Below are positions 45,501-56,775 of a stretch of DNA of 64,000 nucleotides, one piece after another. Position numbers and translations under genes: made by a program. Within the stretch, counting starts at the first letter, position 1; each line of letters begins with the position of its first letter. The notes beneath the pieces were generated by a model. The model was not told the DNA's origin, did not search any database, and saw only the letters and a list, made by a program, of their open reading frames with translations. This stretch comes from Prunus persica (lineage: Eukaryota > Streptophyta > Magnoliopsida > Rosales > Rosaceae), in NCBI RefSeq assembly GCF_000346465.2, contig NC_034011.1, forward strand, positions 9,882,038 through 9,946,037. The letters run 5' to 3'.

Positions 45501-48500
45501 GTCTTATTATTTACATAAGTTTAAGATATTTTTATTTATTGGAACTGTTATTCACACTCCAAAAAAGTCATCATGCACGCCTCAGTCTCATATTAAGAGA
45601 AGTTAGTTAGTTTCATACAAACCATAAGCATCACCACATGGGATGCATGTGCAGTATGATGCAAGTTGCAATAAGGAGAAAAAAAGTAAGGTGTGGGAGA
45701 GAGAAGACGGTTGAGAGAAAGTGGAGTTTAATTACTATGTAAAAGGGGGGTCTTTGAATTTTTTTGTATTACGATTGACACAGGGAGTTTTCTTAATAGT
45801 AGTGTAGATAAATATTAATAACTTAGTTTTAGATGATTAATTGTAAATTAAAAAAAGGATAGGATGGGTACGGCCTGGTTCTGTCTGTAGCTCCTTCCCT
45901 CCTTTGGATCAAGGTTGGGGCCCGACCTTGGCTTTTTGTAGATTGGGTTGCCCTTCCCTGACCCAAAAGGTTATTGGGCTTTAGCATGAACTGTCCCACC
46001 TGATTTACAAGACATCTAAGGCATTGAAATTTTTTGCTTGGTGCTGAAGGCCTACGTGGTAAACTTGAATAATTAGTACTACAAACTTCTGTAAGTATTC
46101 CTTTCCTTTGTGATGAAGGATTACCTTCTACTAGAGCTAAATACTTATGATCATAATAAGAATTTAAGACATATATTTTAAACTAGTATTGGATTTTTGT
46201 AGACACTTAGATACAATAGCTTATTCCTTAGATTAAATATTTGAGCTGGTCTCAAGCTTCTTCACAAGCTGTCAAGCTTTGTTCACAAGCCTTAACAAGT
46301 CTAGTTTTACCATTGCACAGGCTTCGCTTGTTTATTAAATGAGCTTGAAAGTTTGACTTCTGTTTGTTCTTTTATTAAATAAGTAAGTATAAGTGAGCTT
46401 TGTTGAGCCAAGCTTCGTGCTGCTTGCCAACAGCTTGACTCGATTTTCAGCTCTAGTACTTGCATCTGCACTGTTAATACACACATAAGCCGTGGTCGTT
46501 GCCCGTAGCATCAGGATTAGCACCCTTTTGTAATGCTATATGACATGCCTCATTTTGCTTTCTTTCTGCACATAATAGTGTGAAATCTTAAGGTAAACAC
46601 TTCCTTTGTTATGTTATGTTATTTTTTATTTTTTATTTTTTTGCACTTTTTAACCTTGTATATAATTTTGTTTCAGAGAAAATTAAGCCTGCTGATGTAG
46701 GTCTCGAACAGGAGGCACAGTTGGTGCGTAATTGGTCAGGTTCTATGCTTGAGCGTAATGGGGATCAGCAGTCACTGCCACCAATCAAGTACTTGCATTT
46801 ACATGAGTGCGATAGCTTCTCTGTGAGTACAGGGTGACAATTCGTCAGTTATTGATTGCAAATTGTTTTGGGTTCCATTTTGATTGTGAGATTTCAAATC
46901 TAGGGATTTTAGCTAATATTTAGAGTTAAATTGCTTGAGAATAGTATTAACAATGCATAAAATTTGTATTCCTGTGGGATGAAATAGATATATATATACA
47001 TGGATTTCAAATGATTCATTGTTGTACCTAGTCATCTCAAATTCATAATATTATGTAAAGTCTAGTTCTTTCAAATATATTGCAGTGTATTTGTACAGTT
47101 CTTTTAAAAACTGTAAGCTTATTATTAATTCCGAATCCATTTATACAAATCTCTTCAACCAAATGGAGCCTTAGAGTTCTAAGACTAAAAATTTCTGCAT
47201 GCTCGCAACTGCACAATCAATGTTCACTTACAATTGGATATCCAAGTATCATGGTATTTATCTATTGTTATTATTTTTGGCAGATGGGAATTTTTTGCAT
47301 GCCCCCTTCCTCTATCATACCCCTTCATAATCATCCTGGAATGACTGTGTTGAGCAAGCTTATATATGGTACATTATGTGTTAATTCATATGACTGGCTT
47401 GATTTTCCTGGTCCTGCCGATCCATCAGAAGGTGTGCTTTTCCACAGTATCTCTCATCTACTATATAAATGTTAGTTAATGTTTTGTTTGCTTGACGTAA
47501 TATCTCCTTTGCATGCTTCAAAAATTAAACAGCATCCTGTTTGTGAATGTTTGTATCTGTATGCGGGAAGTGTTTTGATTCTTACGACAAGGAAATTACC
47601 TGTGGGATTGTGTTTCCCAAATCCTGTGAGCTCTGTCATCATTCTAGCATGTTCTTATTTCACATTTTGAACTTCTTTTAACAGTTTTTGGTTGTTAATT
47701 GCGGCGGGATTAGTTATATGTTTGTCTTGACACTAATACGTTGATATATGAGCTGAGATAAGTATGAATATGTTTTTCAATTATTTAAATATATAAATTA
47801 AGCATGCCATGAAAACAACCAGCTTAGAAACATCAACAGCTTTCCATTTTACCTTTGTGCTTTGCTTTGAATGCTTGCTATATATATGTTTTCAGTTACG
47901 GTTCGACCAAAGATTTAAGGAACAGTTTTAGCCCCTTTTGAATGAAATTCATTTGGCTAATTACCTTCAGTTTTTTGTGTGTATGGTTTTCTTGGGGATT
48001 CGTGTTGGATGACTTTCGCGAGACAAGGTGGATATTTTGTGGGATAAAGTAGCCTTTGGACACCCCTTTGGGCGTCAGTTTCTTCAGAATTCCAGGAAAT
48101 ACCTTTTAATTCAATTTTTACAGATTGGAGGGCTGCTGTTATTTTTCCAGTAATGTAATTTAGGCTTTATAAGATTTGTTAGCTGCTAGATCTTGTCCTC
48201 TGCCACTGGTTGTGTATGTGCTTGTTATTTAATAAATTTTTGTTTCTCACGGAAAAAAAAAAAACGCAAAAAAGAATTTTGGTATAGTCTTTAGCTCGCT
48301 GAATAAGTAACTCTTCGCATGGCCATAGTTGTGAAGGGGGCTATCATAATTTCATTATTTTTTTAAAACTAGAAACCGTATTTGGTGATTTTTGCAGCTA
48401 AACCTGCAAAGCTGGTCAAAGATACTGAGATGACAGCACCATGCCCACCAACAGTTCTTTATCCAACAACTGGAGGCAATATCCATAGTTTTAGAGCTCT

Positions 48501-48860
48501 AACTCCTTGTGCCATCTTTGACATCCTTGCGCCGCCTTACTCCTCTGAAGATGGACGGCACTGCACGTATTTCCGGAAGTCCTCAAGAAAAGATCTGCCT
48601 GGTAATGCAATTTGTCTACGTTGCTGGTTATTACAGTTGCAAAAATTCCATTTGGTCCTAGAATAAGGATAACTCATAACTGGTAAAATTTGTCTACCAT
48701 GCTGATATTCGTAGTTTTTGTTTGTTTTGTTTGGGATGAAGGTTATCTTGAGTTTGAAGGAGTTACAGAGCCACAAGTAACTTGGTTAGAAGAGTTTCAA
48801 CCTCCCGACAACTTTGTGATTCGCAGAGGGCTGTACAAGGGCCCTGTTATTAGAACTTGA
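42507..48860 (+). CDS. PCO: Plant cysteine oxidase (PCO_ADO family thiol dioxygenase, PCO3-like)
   Basis: Five exons: 42507-42609, 46677-46822, 47284-47431, 48398-48601 and 48742-48860. All junctions are GT-AG with matching phases, giving 720 bp and 239 residues, a normal length for the family. Motifs are [39 protein letters not shown], the metal-binding [16 protein letters not shown] (two His), and [20 protein letters not shown] (third His and the conserved Asp). HCTYFRKS and the C-terminal [20 protein letters not shown] follow. PCOs use O2 and iron to oxidise N-terminal cysteine of proteins such as group VII ERFs, marking them for the N-degron pathway. They thus act as oxygen sensors in the cytosol and nucleus. 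The start Met is followed directly by the conserved N-terminus. Intron 1 is 4,067 bp and full of repeats. No defect is visible. Confidence 0.95.
44738..45230. repeat. Repeat-derived segment with a 74-bp tandem duplication in PCO intron 1
   Basis: AATAGAACAGAGAAGAATAT (about 44805) and a variant AGTAGAACAAAGAAGAATAT (about 44879) begin two copies of a ~74-bp unit. The surrounding sequence looks like a fragment of an inserted element, but no boundaries or domain were found. Confidence 0.55.
45300..46560. other. Rest of PCO intron 1: repeat-like, no gene
   Basis: GCTTGAGGTTGGGCTTGAGG-type short tandem repeats occur near 45395-45440. The open frame at 45344-45610 has no recognisable domain. Confidence 0.4.
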
Positions 48861-50369
48861 GAATTCTTGTTTTTTGTTTATACATTTTTAGTTAAATTTG
48901 CGTTTTTCATGATAGGAACCATTGAGGGGGAACTTTGGCAATAATTTATTTTTGGCTTATGTAAGTTGCGCATTTGGCTTGTACATAATAATACACCAAT
49001 GTAGTCTGATTTACTGACCTCACATTAAACTAGTAGGGCAGTCATTGGAAGTTGGAAGAAAGAAATCATGGCCAATCACATTCGCGTTGGCATTTTGTTT
49101 GTTTTATGGTCATTGATCGTATTCGTATGGCGATTCTTCATGCCTTGGTGGTATTTTCCCTAAAAGATAGTTTTTGCAATCAACCTTTCAAAGAAGTGCA
49201 TAGGTAGCTACCCAAGTGGTGTGCAATTAGGCCTGGCTTGCCTATACTGAGGTTTGTCAGGCAACGATTGTTTGTGCTGTCTTAATTTTTCAGAAGTTAA
49301 ATTTGATTGGCCTGCAGCAGCTGAATTCCAGTACAGGTCGGGTCGGACCGGGATAGTAAACGGGGTTTGGGGGTGATAATTTTCTTATATGAACTTATTT
49401 TTTCTTCAATTAACAAAAAAAATCATAATATAGCACATGAAAAATACAATCACTATACAAGTAATTCTCAACCCACTTGATGTATAAGCCAATGGTCCGC
49501 CAAACACTTAGTTTGAACAACACGTTCATCCAATAACGAATTTGACTACTAGTTCAAATCCAAAATTACATTTTCAAGTATATTGGAAATATTGAGTTCA
49601 TCTTTATATATTTGGTCATAGTAAGATTGTTAACTTATCATGAAAGTTAAAAATCGCTTGATTTAACCTCACATAGCAATAGTTGGGACATCAAGTTCTC
49701 CATTTTAGCTTTCAAACACAATAGCTTAGGATTTTTATTTATTTTTGAATTTTTTTTACGTACCACGGGAATAGAAACTATGACCCCTCTCCTCTTAACT
49801 TAACTCTCACCAGTTTCATATAGTCCGAGTTGAAGGATTTATCTTGTTTGGTGTCTAAGATTGGATATGATAACTCCCTATATTTAAAGTATGTTTAAGG
49901 AAGAAATGAATTTTTTTTTTTTTTACCAAGTTGAAGGTAGAAGATGGATTGTTCGTGAAGAAAACTTATCCCATCTAATATCCCCATAAAATAGTAGGAT
50001 AATAACCCCCAAAATGGAAATTATTTATCTCTACCTTCATTTTCTCGTTCAACATACCATAGATTTAATGACTTATCCAATCCAATTAAATCTTAGCCAC
50101 CAAACGAGCCCTTGCAATTGGCTCTTGGAATATGGCAGGGGATGGATTAAAATGTATATGTATATGAATGTTTGAACAAACAATTATCAGTAAAGTATAT
50201 CATTGGGGCTTGCGGATGTTATTAGGAAGAGTTAGAGTATGCCTCTTAATGACAGAATTTTTTGAGATTCTGAATTGTTACAGTATTAAAAGAAGTGTTC
50301 AATTAAAGAGAATAACAAAACTATGATCAAACTGAACAAAATAAAACCCCGCACATAAGGATGAGCAAA

Positions 50370-50372
<3 letters not shown>
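48861..50372. other. PCO 3' UTR and intergenic DNA
   Basis: The first ~130 bp are probably the 3' UTR (AATAAT-type signals near 48930-48990). After that no gene signal is seen. Confidence 0.4.

Positions 50373-50403
<31 letters not shown>
50373..50403. repeat. (TA)n microsatellite, left of MITE
   Basis: About 15 TA units. A second (TA)n at 50782-50801 lies symmetrically on the other side of the MITE. Confidence 0.95.
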
Positions 50404-50406
<3 letters not shown>

Positions 50407-50410
50407 TCTC

Positions 50411-50769
50411 CTTCTATTGAGGGACGCCCTTTAGGGTACCCTACAATTTTTTTCCTAATGATCCAAACCATCTATTTTTTAGGTCTTCATTCATAGATCA
50501 TCCTTATAAAAAATTAGACAAATCGGAACCTGTTTCGACATCCAATTGTGTCTTACAAAATCAATGAACACGGTACTTCACGAAAATACTAAAATTTCAA
50601 TAACTCAATTGAGTGGTCAAATGATATCTTATTCAAGTGATTTTTTGTAGAGATGATCTTTGAATGAGTATCTACAAAATAGACGTTTGGATTAGTGAAA
50701 TACAATCGGAGTGGGGCCTACAAGGGGTATTCCTCAAATAAGCTTATTTGAGAGATCCCTCAATAGAAG
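50411..50769. mobile_element. MITE with TIR CTTCTATTGAGGGA, copy 1
   Basis: CTTCTATTGAGGGA (50411-50424) is repeated inverted as TCCCTCAATAGAAG (50756-50769). There is no coding capacity. (TA)n tracts stand 7-12 bp outside both ends. A relative lies at 54631-55396, in the opposite orientation. Confidence 0.82.
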
Positions 50770-50801
50770 CTCTCTGTGTCTGTATATATATATATATATA
50801 T

Positions 50802-53800
50802 GCACTTCAATGCTTTTGGGTTGGTGCTGGATTTTCTGCCTACCTACCTATACTAGTTGACAAATACATACAAAAATGGACTATTTGGCTTCACCCTTCC
50901 TTCCCTACCTCCGTAAAACAAGAACATGTGAATTTGAGCTCTCTCTCTCTCTCTCTGTGTTGAGATCTCATATGGTGCCTATGTTCGCGGCAACTCTTTA
51001 TCCAACGCAGCCAAGAGACCACCACACACACAGCTAGTTTGATTCTTTCTCAGTATATATACATCTCTCACCATGTTAAAAAAAAAAAAAAAAAAAACTT
51101 CAGTTTTAAGTTGTGCAATTATCTACATTTACAATCCCGTAATCAAATTATGAGTAATATTTTTCTTAAGAGCTTGACATGTTATATTGTCATATCATCA
51201 ATTTAATTAACTCGTTAATTAAATGACATATATAATGTGTCAAAGTACGAATGTGACAAGGAAGTATTATTTACCGAAATATTTTATGAGGTATAAAAAA
51301 GGGATATTAAAGGCATTGACAGAATACATAGCTAAGGTCTATATATATTTTCTTTTATTTATGCACTTCAATAATTTCTCTCAGTCTCAATCACTCATCT
51401 TGATTCATGCATTATGCATGAGAATATTGACCGTATACATATTCTTGTGGTACTGACTACTATGTAAGCAGTCCCATTTGGGTTTTAAAAATATACAATC
51501 AAGGATGTCCCAAGAGCTGCATGGAAGTTGCATGGCTCTAGACCTGCCACGAAACGGTTTGGAAGCAGTCAACACACCTGACTAAACTTGCCCCTACTCT
51601 TTCTTATACGTGAATATACGTACATAATACGCGTATAAGAATACGATTTAGGGACACATATATATCAATAATTGATAACTGCTTCTCCATATATATATAT
51701 ATATATATATATATTAATTTTCTTAAGTTCTCGACGCGCGTTTCTACACATCCAACGAATAGTTCTTCATGCAAAGACAGATAAAAAGATGAATTATAAT
51801 TGATCTGATCTAGAGTTCGATCTCCTCCAATGTAATCTAAAAGGAAATAAGCTCCCACCTTCCTATATCTCTCTTGACAAAATCATTGGGCATGGCTTTC
51901 GGTTACGGTTGTTGTGTAGTCAATGTAGGAATCATATATACTAGCACACAACGGTTGACAAAGTTTTAGTACAAGTGACAACCCTAGCTATGGTTGGCCT
52001 CCAGATAAACTAAGCAGACCTTGTCAACCCCCAGAGAACAGTGCCCTTTGAGTTTTTGAATTTTTTTTTTTGAACTTCCCATTTTAAATGTACCTATCAT
52101 GCCAAACAAGAGTAATTAATTAGGTCAAATGTAACATAAAGGATATATGAGATTAATTGCCATCTCAACTCAACCCTAATTTTAAACAAACAAAAATAAT
52201 ATTCTCAATCCAAATGCCATAAAACCAAATGAAATACCAAAGTTAATTTCAGATTGGGCAATAGACATCAAACCCAAGACCCATAGAAGAGTGTATCTGA
52301 GGGACTGACTGATAATTATGTAATCTACTAGTCAAGTAGCATAATCGTCTCGTACAAATGAACCATTCGGTCTTCATACTCATTTGGTTTAGTGACATTA
52401 GTCTTTGTTCGTTGAAGGAGATGCTATATATGTTCAATCTTATATATTTTAACATTTCTCACTCCAAATGAAATAAAATAATTCTTTCAATCAAAATGAA
52501 ATAACACCAATTAATGAATGGCAGTTAATCCAAATAGGTTCAAAGAGGGCATAAAACCCAAGAGAATTTCTTATTTTGTTAACCCACACGAGACCCGATC
52601 TCCTTCTCTCCCGCATACTCTTCCCCATTAAAACTCATACTTTTTCGAATATTTGTCTTCACTTGACAGAATCTCTCTCTCTAGGTCTTCAAATATAGTA
52701 CATACACACCCCCTAAAGATCATGTCACACATTTCTAGTAAATTTTAGGTGTCTTTTAGCCAAAACCTAATCCTTGAGATGATGCCTCTTCGCAACCTCT
52801 TGTCTTCCCAATTAATAAACAAATGGTATGATCTTATGTCATGACAAATTGTGGAAATTCTATTGTAAGATGCTTTGGAAAGTAAATACTTGGACATTGG
52901 GTAAAATGGCAAGAAATAGAGACAACACTTTTGTATTTTTTGTATTTTTTATCAAGAGACAATATTGGGGTGAAGTTTAATCTTATCAACTTAGTTTTCC
53001 TCATATTCCCCCAATTTCCAAATAGACTGGGGTAACAGAACTTTTTACACTTGTCAAATTTAAACAATATTGGCAAAATTTTAATCAAAAAATAAAAAAT
53101 AAAAAAGACACGTGTCAAAACCACATTTGTTGTAAGTAGGAGCTTCTCTTCAATTTTAAGGAACGAAGCATTTTTCTTTTATTATTTCGAGAAATGAAAG
53201 ATGGTCGACAAGAATTTGATGACTTGGATGGTTATTGAGCTCAATATGAGTTATGTCCCCGGGTTACTATGAGATTCTTACTATACAAGAAAAAAAATAA
53301 ACAATTAGTAATTACAAACACCCATAATTAGGGCTGGCAAGATTTGCTTTCAACCCCCTGTCGAACAATCAAACAACTTCAAATGAAGGCTCCCTAAAAG
53401 TTCTATTTATAGTAATATTTGGGGTTACATGATTAGGAATAAGAATTAAATCAGGAATCAAATCACAACTATAGGAAATTTAAACAAGCAAACCTGCCGA
53501 GCATTCTAACCGGTCACCAGGATTGGGAGACCGATCGACCTCGAACTCACACTCCCGTACATTCTGACCCGAGCCGGTTTGGATGCCTTCTTTGGTGAAT
53601 CATTATCCACAGCTCAATAATTCGCAAATTTAGAATTATTCTATATATATATATATATATTAATTACACAGTGCAAGTTTCAAATAATCTATCTCTCTTG
53701 AGATTTGAACTAGGCATGGCATGGTAGATCTGCCATGGTGCCTGACAATGACAAAAGAAAGGGGTGTGTGTAATTTACATCTTTATTCTTTAAAGAAAAG

Positions 53801-54596
53801 GGTGTAAAATAGAAGACATAAATATACTGATTATATATATAATATATGAAAATTCTCCTATGTGGACGTCATGTATTTTGTTATATATAATATCCATTTA
53901 CATGTTATTATTGTGTGGACGTCATATATTTTGTACTACCTCTCTATGCTTTTCTCACTGTTAACTATAGTGTCCGCATAATGTACGGACATCCGAACGA
54001 GAGATTATATATTAAGAACTTCAGATGAAGAAAAAAAAAAAAAAGGAGTCATATATTCACTTGTAATTAATCAAGCACTAGCTAGGGAACAGTTTACATA
54101 TATAAAAGGAGTCCAATTTCGGCTGATCTGGGGTTGAACTACAAGTGGTGGTATTCCATGTGTTTTAATAATAAATAAATAAAACCAAGTGTTTTGTTTT
54201 TGTAAGTTTATTAATCTCAAGAGACTTTCTTGCAGAGTGTGATACTTCTTGTCATATATAATGACTAGCTCAAGGACTTCTTGGAAGGCCAAAGCTGTTA
54301 CATTCAACCATTTGAACAGTAGTGCAGATGAGGACAGATTAAATAAGATTGTTAAGAATATGTACAACAATAAACAAAACAGTGGGAAACAAAAATCAGA
54401 GAACAAGAGGACAAATGATTGTTTAGAAAATAGGGGGGGGCAAGAAAATTATGTGCATGCATGGCCAGGTTTACATCAATGATATGAGGACGACGGTTTA
54501 CCTTTCCCACGGTATACGTGGACCGAGATTTGATTCATTTTGCAATAGAATAATTGGGTTGGAATAAAATTAACAATGTATATAACATTATTAGTT
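50802..54596. other. Long intergenic stretch, no gene recognised
   Basis: AT-rich with (TA)n tracts (about 51692-51714, 53643-53660), A- and T-runs, and a short direct repeat GTGGACGTCATRTATTTTGT near 53862 and 53922. Open frames (51604, 52249, 52834, 54071, 54249) are short, domain-free and often cross microsatellites. Confidence 0.5.
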
Positions 54597-54630
54597 TATA
54601 TATATATATATATATATATCTATACACACA

Positions 54631-55396
54631 GCTTAGAATCTCTCAAATAAGTTTTGTTGATGTAAAAAAGTGATTTGGCATTCTTGGGTTCAACTTAATG
54701 ATGTTTGGGCCTTCGGATCCCTATTAGCTTCGGTAGAAGCGTCTGATCTGCAAGAAAAGAAACGTCATAGGTGTGGTACCAGCCGAAGGCTCTCAGATGC
54801 TTAAGTAAGTACGAATTTAGTAAGATAACTGAACATATCTAAATGCAGTATGCCGAAAGTTCAGAGTACCTTCATTTTGGAACTTATGCCCCTTTTTATA
54901 AATCTTGAGAAGTGTGCATATTGTGTAGAATTTCTATATGGGACTGTTGGCATTTACTGTGGATGATCCACGTGTCCAGAGGGTGTGTTTGCCTAACTAC
55001 GCGATCGGCAGCTCAGGGTGTTGAAGGCTTCCCTACCGATGGTCTTTTTGTCTACGTGTCTCGCACTTATCTGCTGTCGATTCTAGTATAAACAAGTTTA
55101 TTTGAAGGACCCTTCTATATTGTATTGTAATGATCCGAACCATCAGTTTTTTAAGTCCTTCAAAAATATCTCTGAGAAAAATCACTTGAATCCAAAACTA
55201 TTTGACCACTCAATCAAATGGTTGTCATTTTTCGGATTTTCTTGAAGTTCGTTTATTTGATGGTCATAACTAGATGTCTTAATAATCTATGAATGAAGAA
55301 TCGAAAAATAAACAATGTGTATAGATTGAAATAAAATTTTATTAAACCCTAAAGAGTATCCTTCAAATAAAATTATTATGGATCCCTCAATAGAAG
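54631..55396. mobile_element. MITE copy 2 of the 50411 family, split by a solo LTR
   Basis: The left end (GCTTAGAATCTCTCAAATAA) matches the reverse complement of copy 1's right end (GGATCTCTCAAATAAGCTTA). The right end TCCCTCAATAGAAG (55383-55396) matches its other terminus. The inner ATGATCCGAACCATC segment is shared with copy 1 (ATGATCCAAACCATC). A (TA)n tract (about 54597-54620) precedes it. Without the nested LTR it is about 320 bp. Confidence 0.8.
54655..55094. mobile_element. Solo LTR nested in the MITE
   Basis: It starts TGTTGATGTA and ends TATAAACA, flanked by AGTTT at 54650-54654 and 55095-55099. Length 440 bp. When it is taken out, the MITE sequence on both sides joins smoothly. 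Confidence 0.85.
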
Positions 55397-55757
55397 ACCT
55401 ACTCACTAGCAGAGGTCAACTAATAAAGATTATCACGGATAGGTAGGCAGAGAGAAAAATGGACAACCTGTCAAATTAAGAACAATCGGTAAAGAGGAAA
55501 GGCTCCAGAAGTCACATGATTTTCAACAGTAGTGTTTTGCTGTAAAAATATACATCAAGTCCTGTCCAAGTCCGACCATCGTCTTCTTATAATACAATAT
55601 TGTGAATTATTAAATATTAATTATTGAAGTCTAAGAATATATGAATGTAATGCAGCATAAAGCTTTATTTCCACATATTCTTCTATATCTATAATACATA
55701 TAAATTCAACTTAGCTATATATATATTTCTCGATGCAACAAGGAGCACACAGTAAAT

Positions 55758-55797
<40 letters not shown>

Positions 55798-56775
55798 ATT
55801 CGCATGTATCTACTGTTGGATCAACTGGGTTTGGTGTCAGCTGGTTACATGGTGGATTTATGATGAAGGTTCAGATGAAGTGCAGTGCTTGATTTCTGTG
55901 TATGGATATTGTAAGTTTGAAATTATAACCCTCTATCTTGAATCTGCTTTCGAATATATATATGTAGCTGTTTATAGCTAGGTTTTGGATAAAATATTCG
56001 TCGTTTGAGGTAAAACTTGATAAGCTTTATTTAGCCATAGGTTTGAATCTAGTTGAAAGTCTTGTTAATTTTCATCACGATGACATTGGAATCATGGAGA
56101 GAAGAAATGGAGGTGCTTGTTGATCACTAATGGGTTTGTGCTCGCCTTGATCACTTTCACTTTCTCTCATGTGAATTTGGATTTCACAGTTATTTAGCAG
56201 ATTATTAGATTCATCTCAGATAATTATCAGATCAAAGAGTACTGAATTGAAACTTTCATAATTCATTATCTTAATTATCTTCTCTCTCTTACCGTTATTT
56301 AAAGCTACTATCATCATGAATTAAATTGAATCGCACAGCTGCAACCAAGCTCATCAATCTACTATTGAGAAAAGGAATTAAAATGATCCATGTGGATTTT
56401 GCTGCTCCACTCCAAACTACCACTCTAATTTATCCCCTTCTAGGGTTACGGGTTCGGCTCGCATAGGCAAGGACTAAAATGCAACACTTTGGAGTAGAAC
56501 TATGTGCCTTAACTAAACTAGTTAGGATTTAGTTTTCTAAATTTGTTAGAAGTTTCTCTAGATCTTGGTACCATACAAGAAGAATCAATGATTTGCGGTC
56601 TGATAACAAAACAAGCTTACACGACTTGACAAGACAATTTATCTATATATCATATATATATGTATAGACAATTTATATATAAATGAACTACTCTTACTAA
56701 ATTGTTTGACAACATAAGATACTTATAGACTAAATCTATACCAATATTGATCATCAAGTTCAGAAGTGATGAGGC
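55397..56775. other. Upstream region of the G2-like gene
   Basis: It holds a (CT)n microsatellite (55759-55794) about 1 kb before the start codon. No other coding signal is seen. Leader exons could lie here but were not resolved. Confidence 0.4.
55759..55794. repeat. (CT)n microsatellite upstream of the G2-like gene
   Basis: About 18 CT units. Confidence 0.95.
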
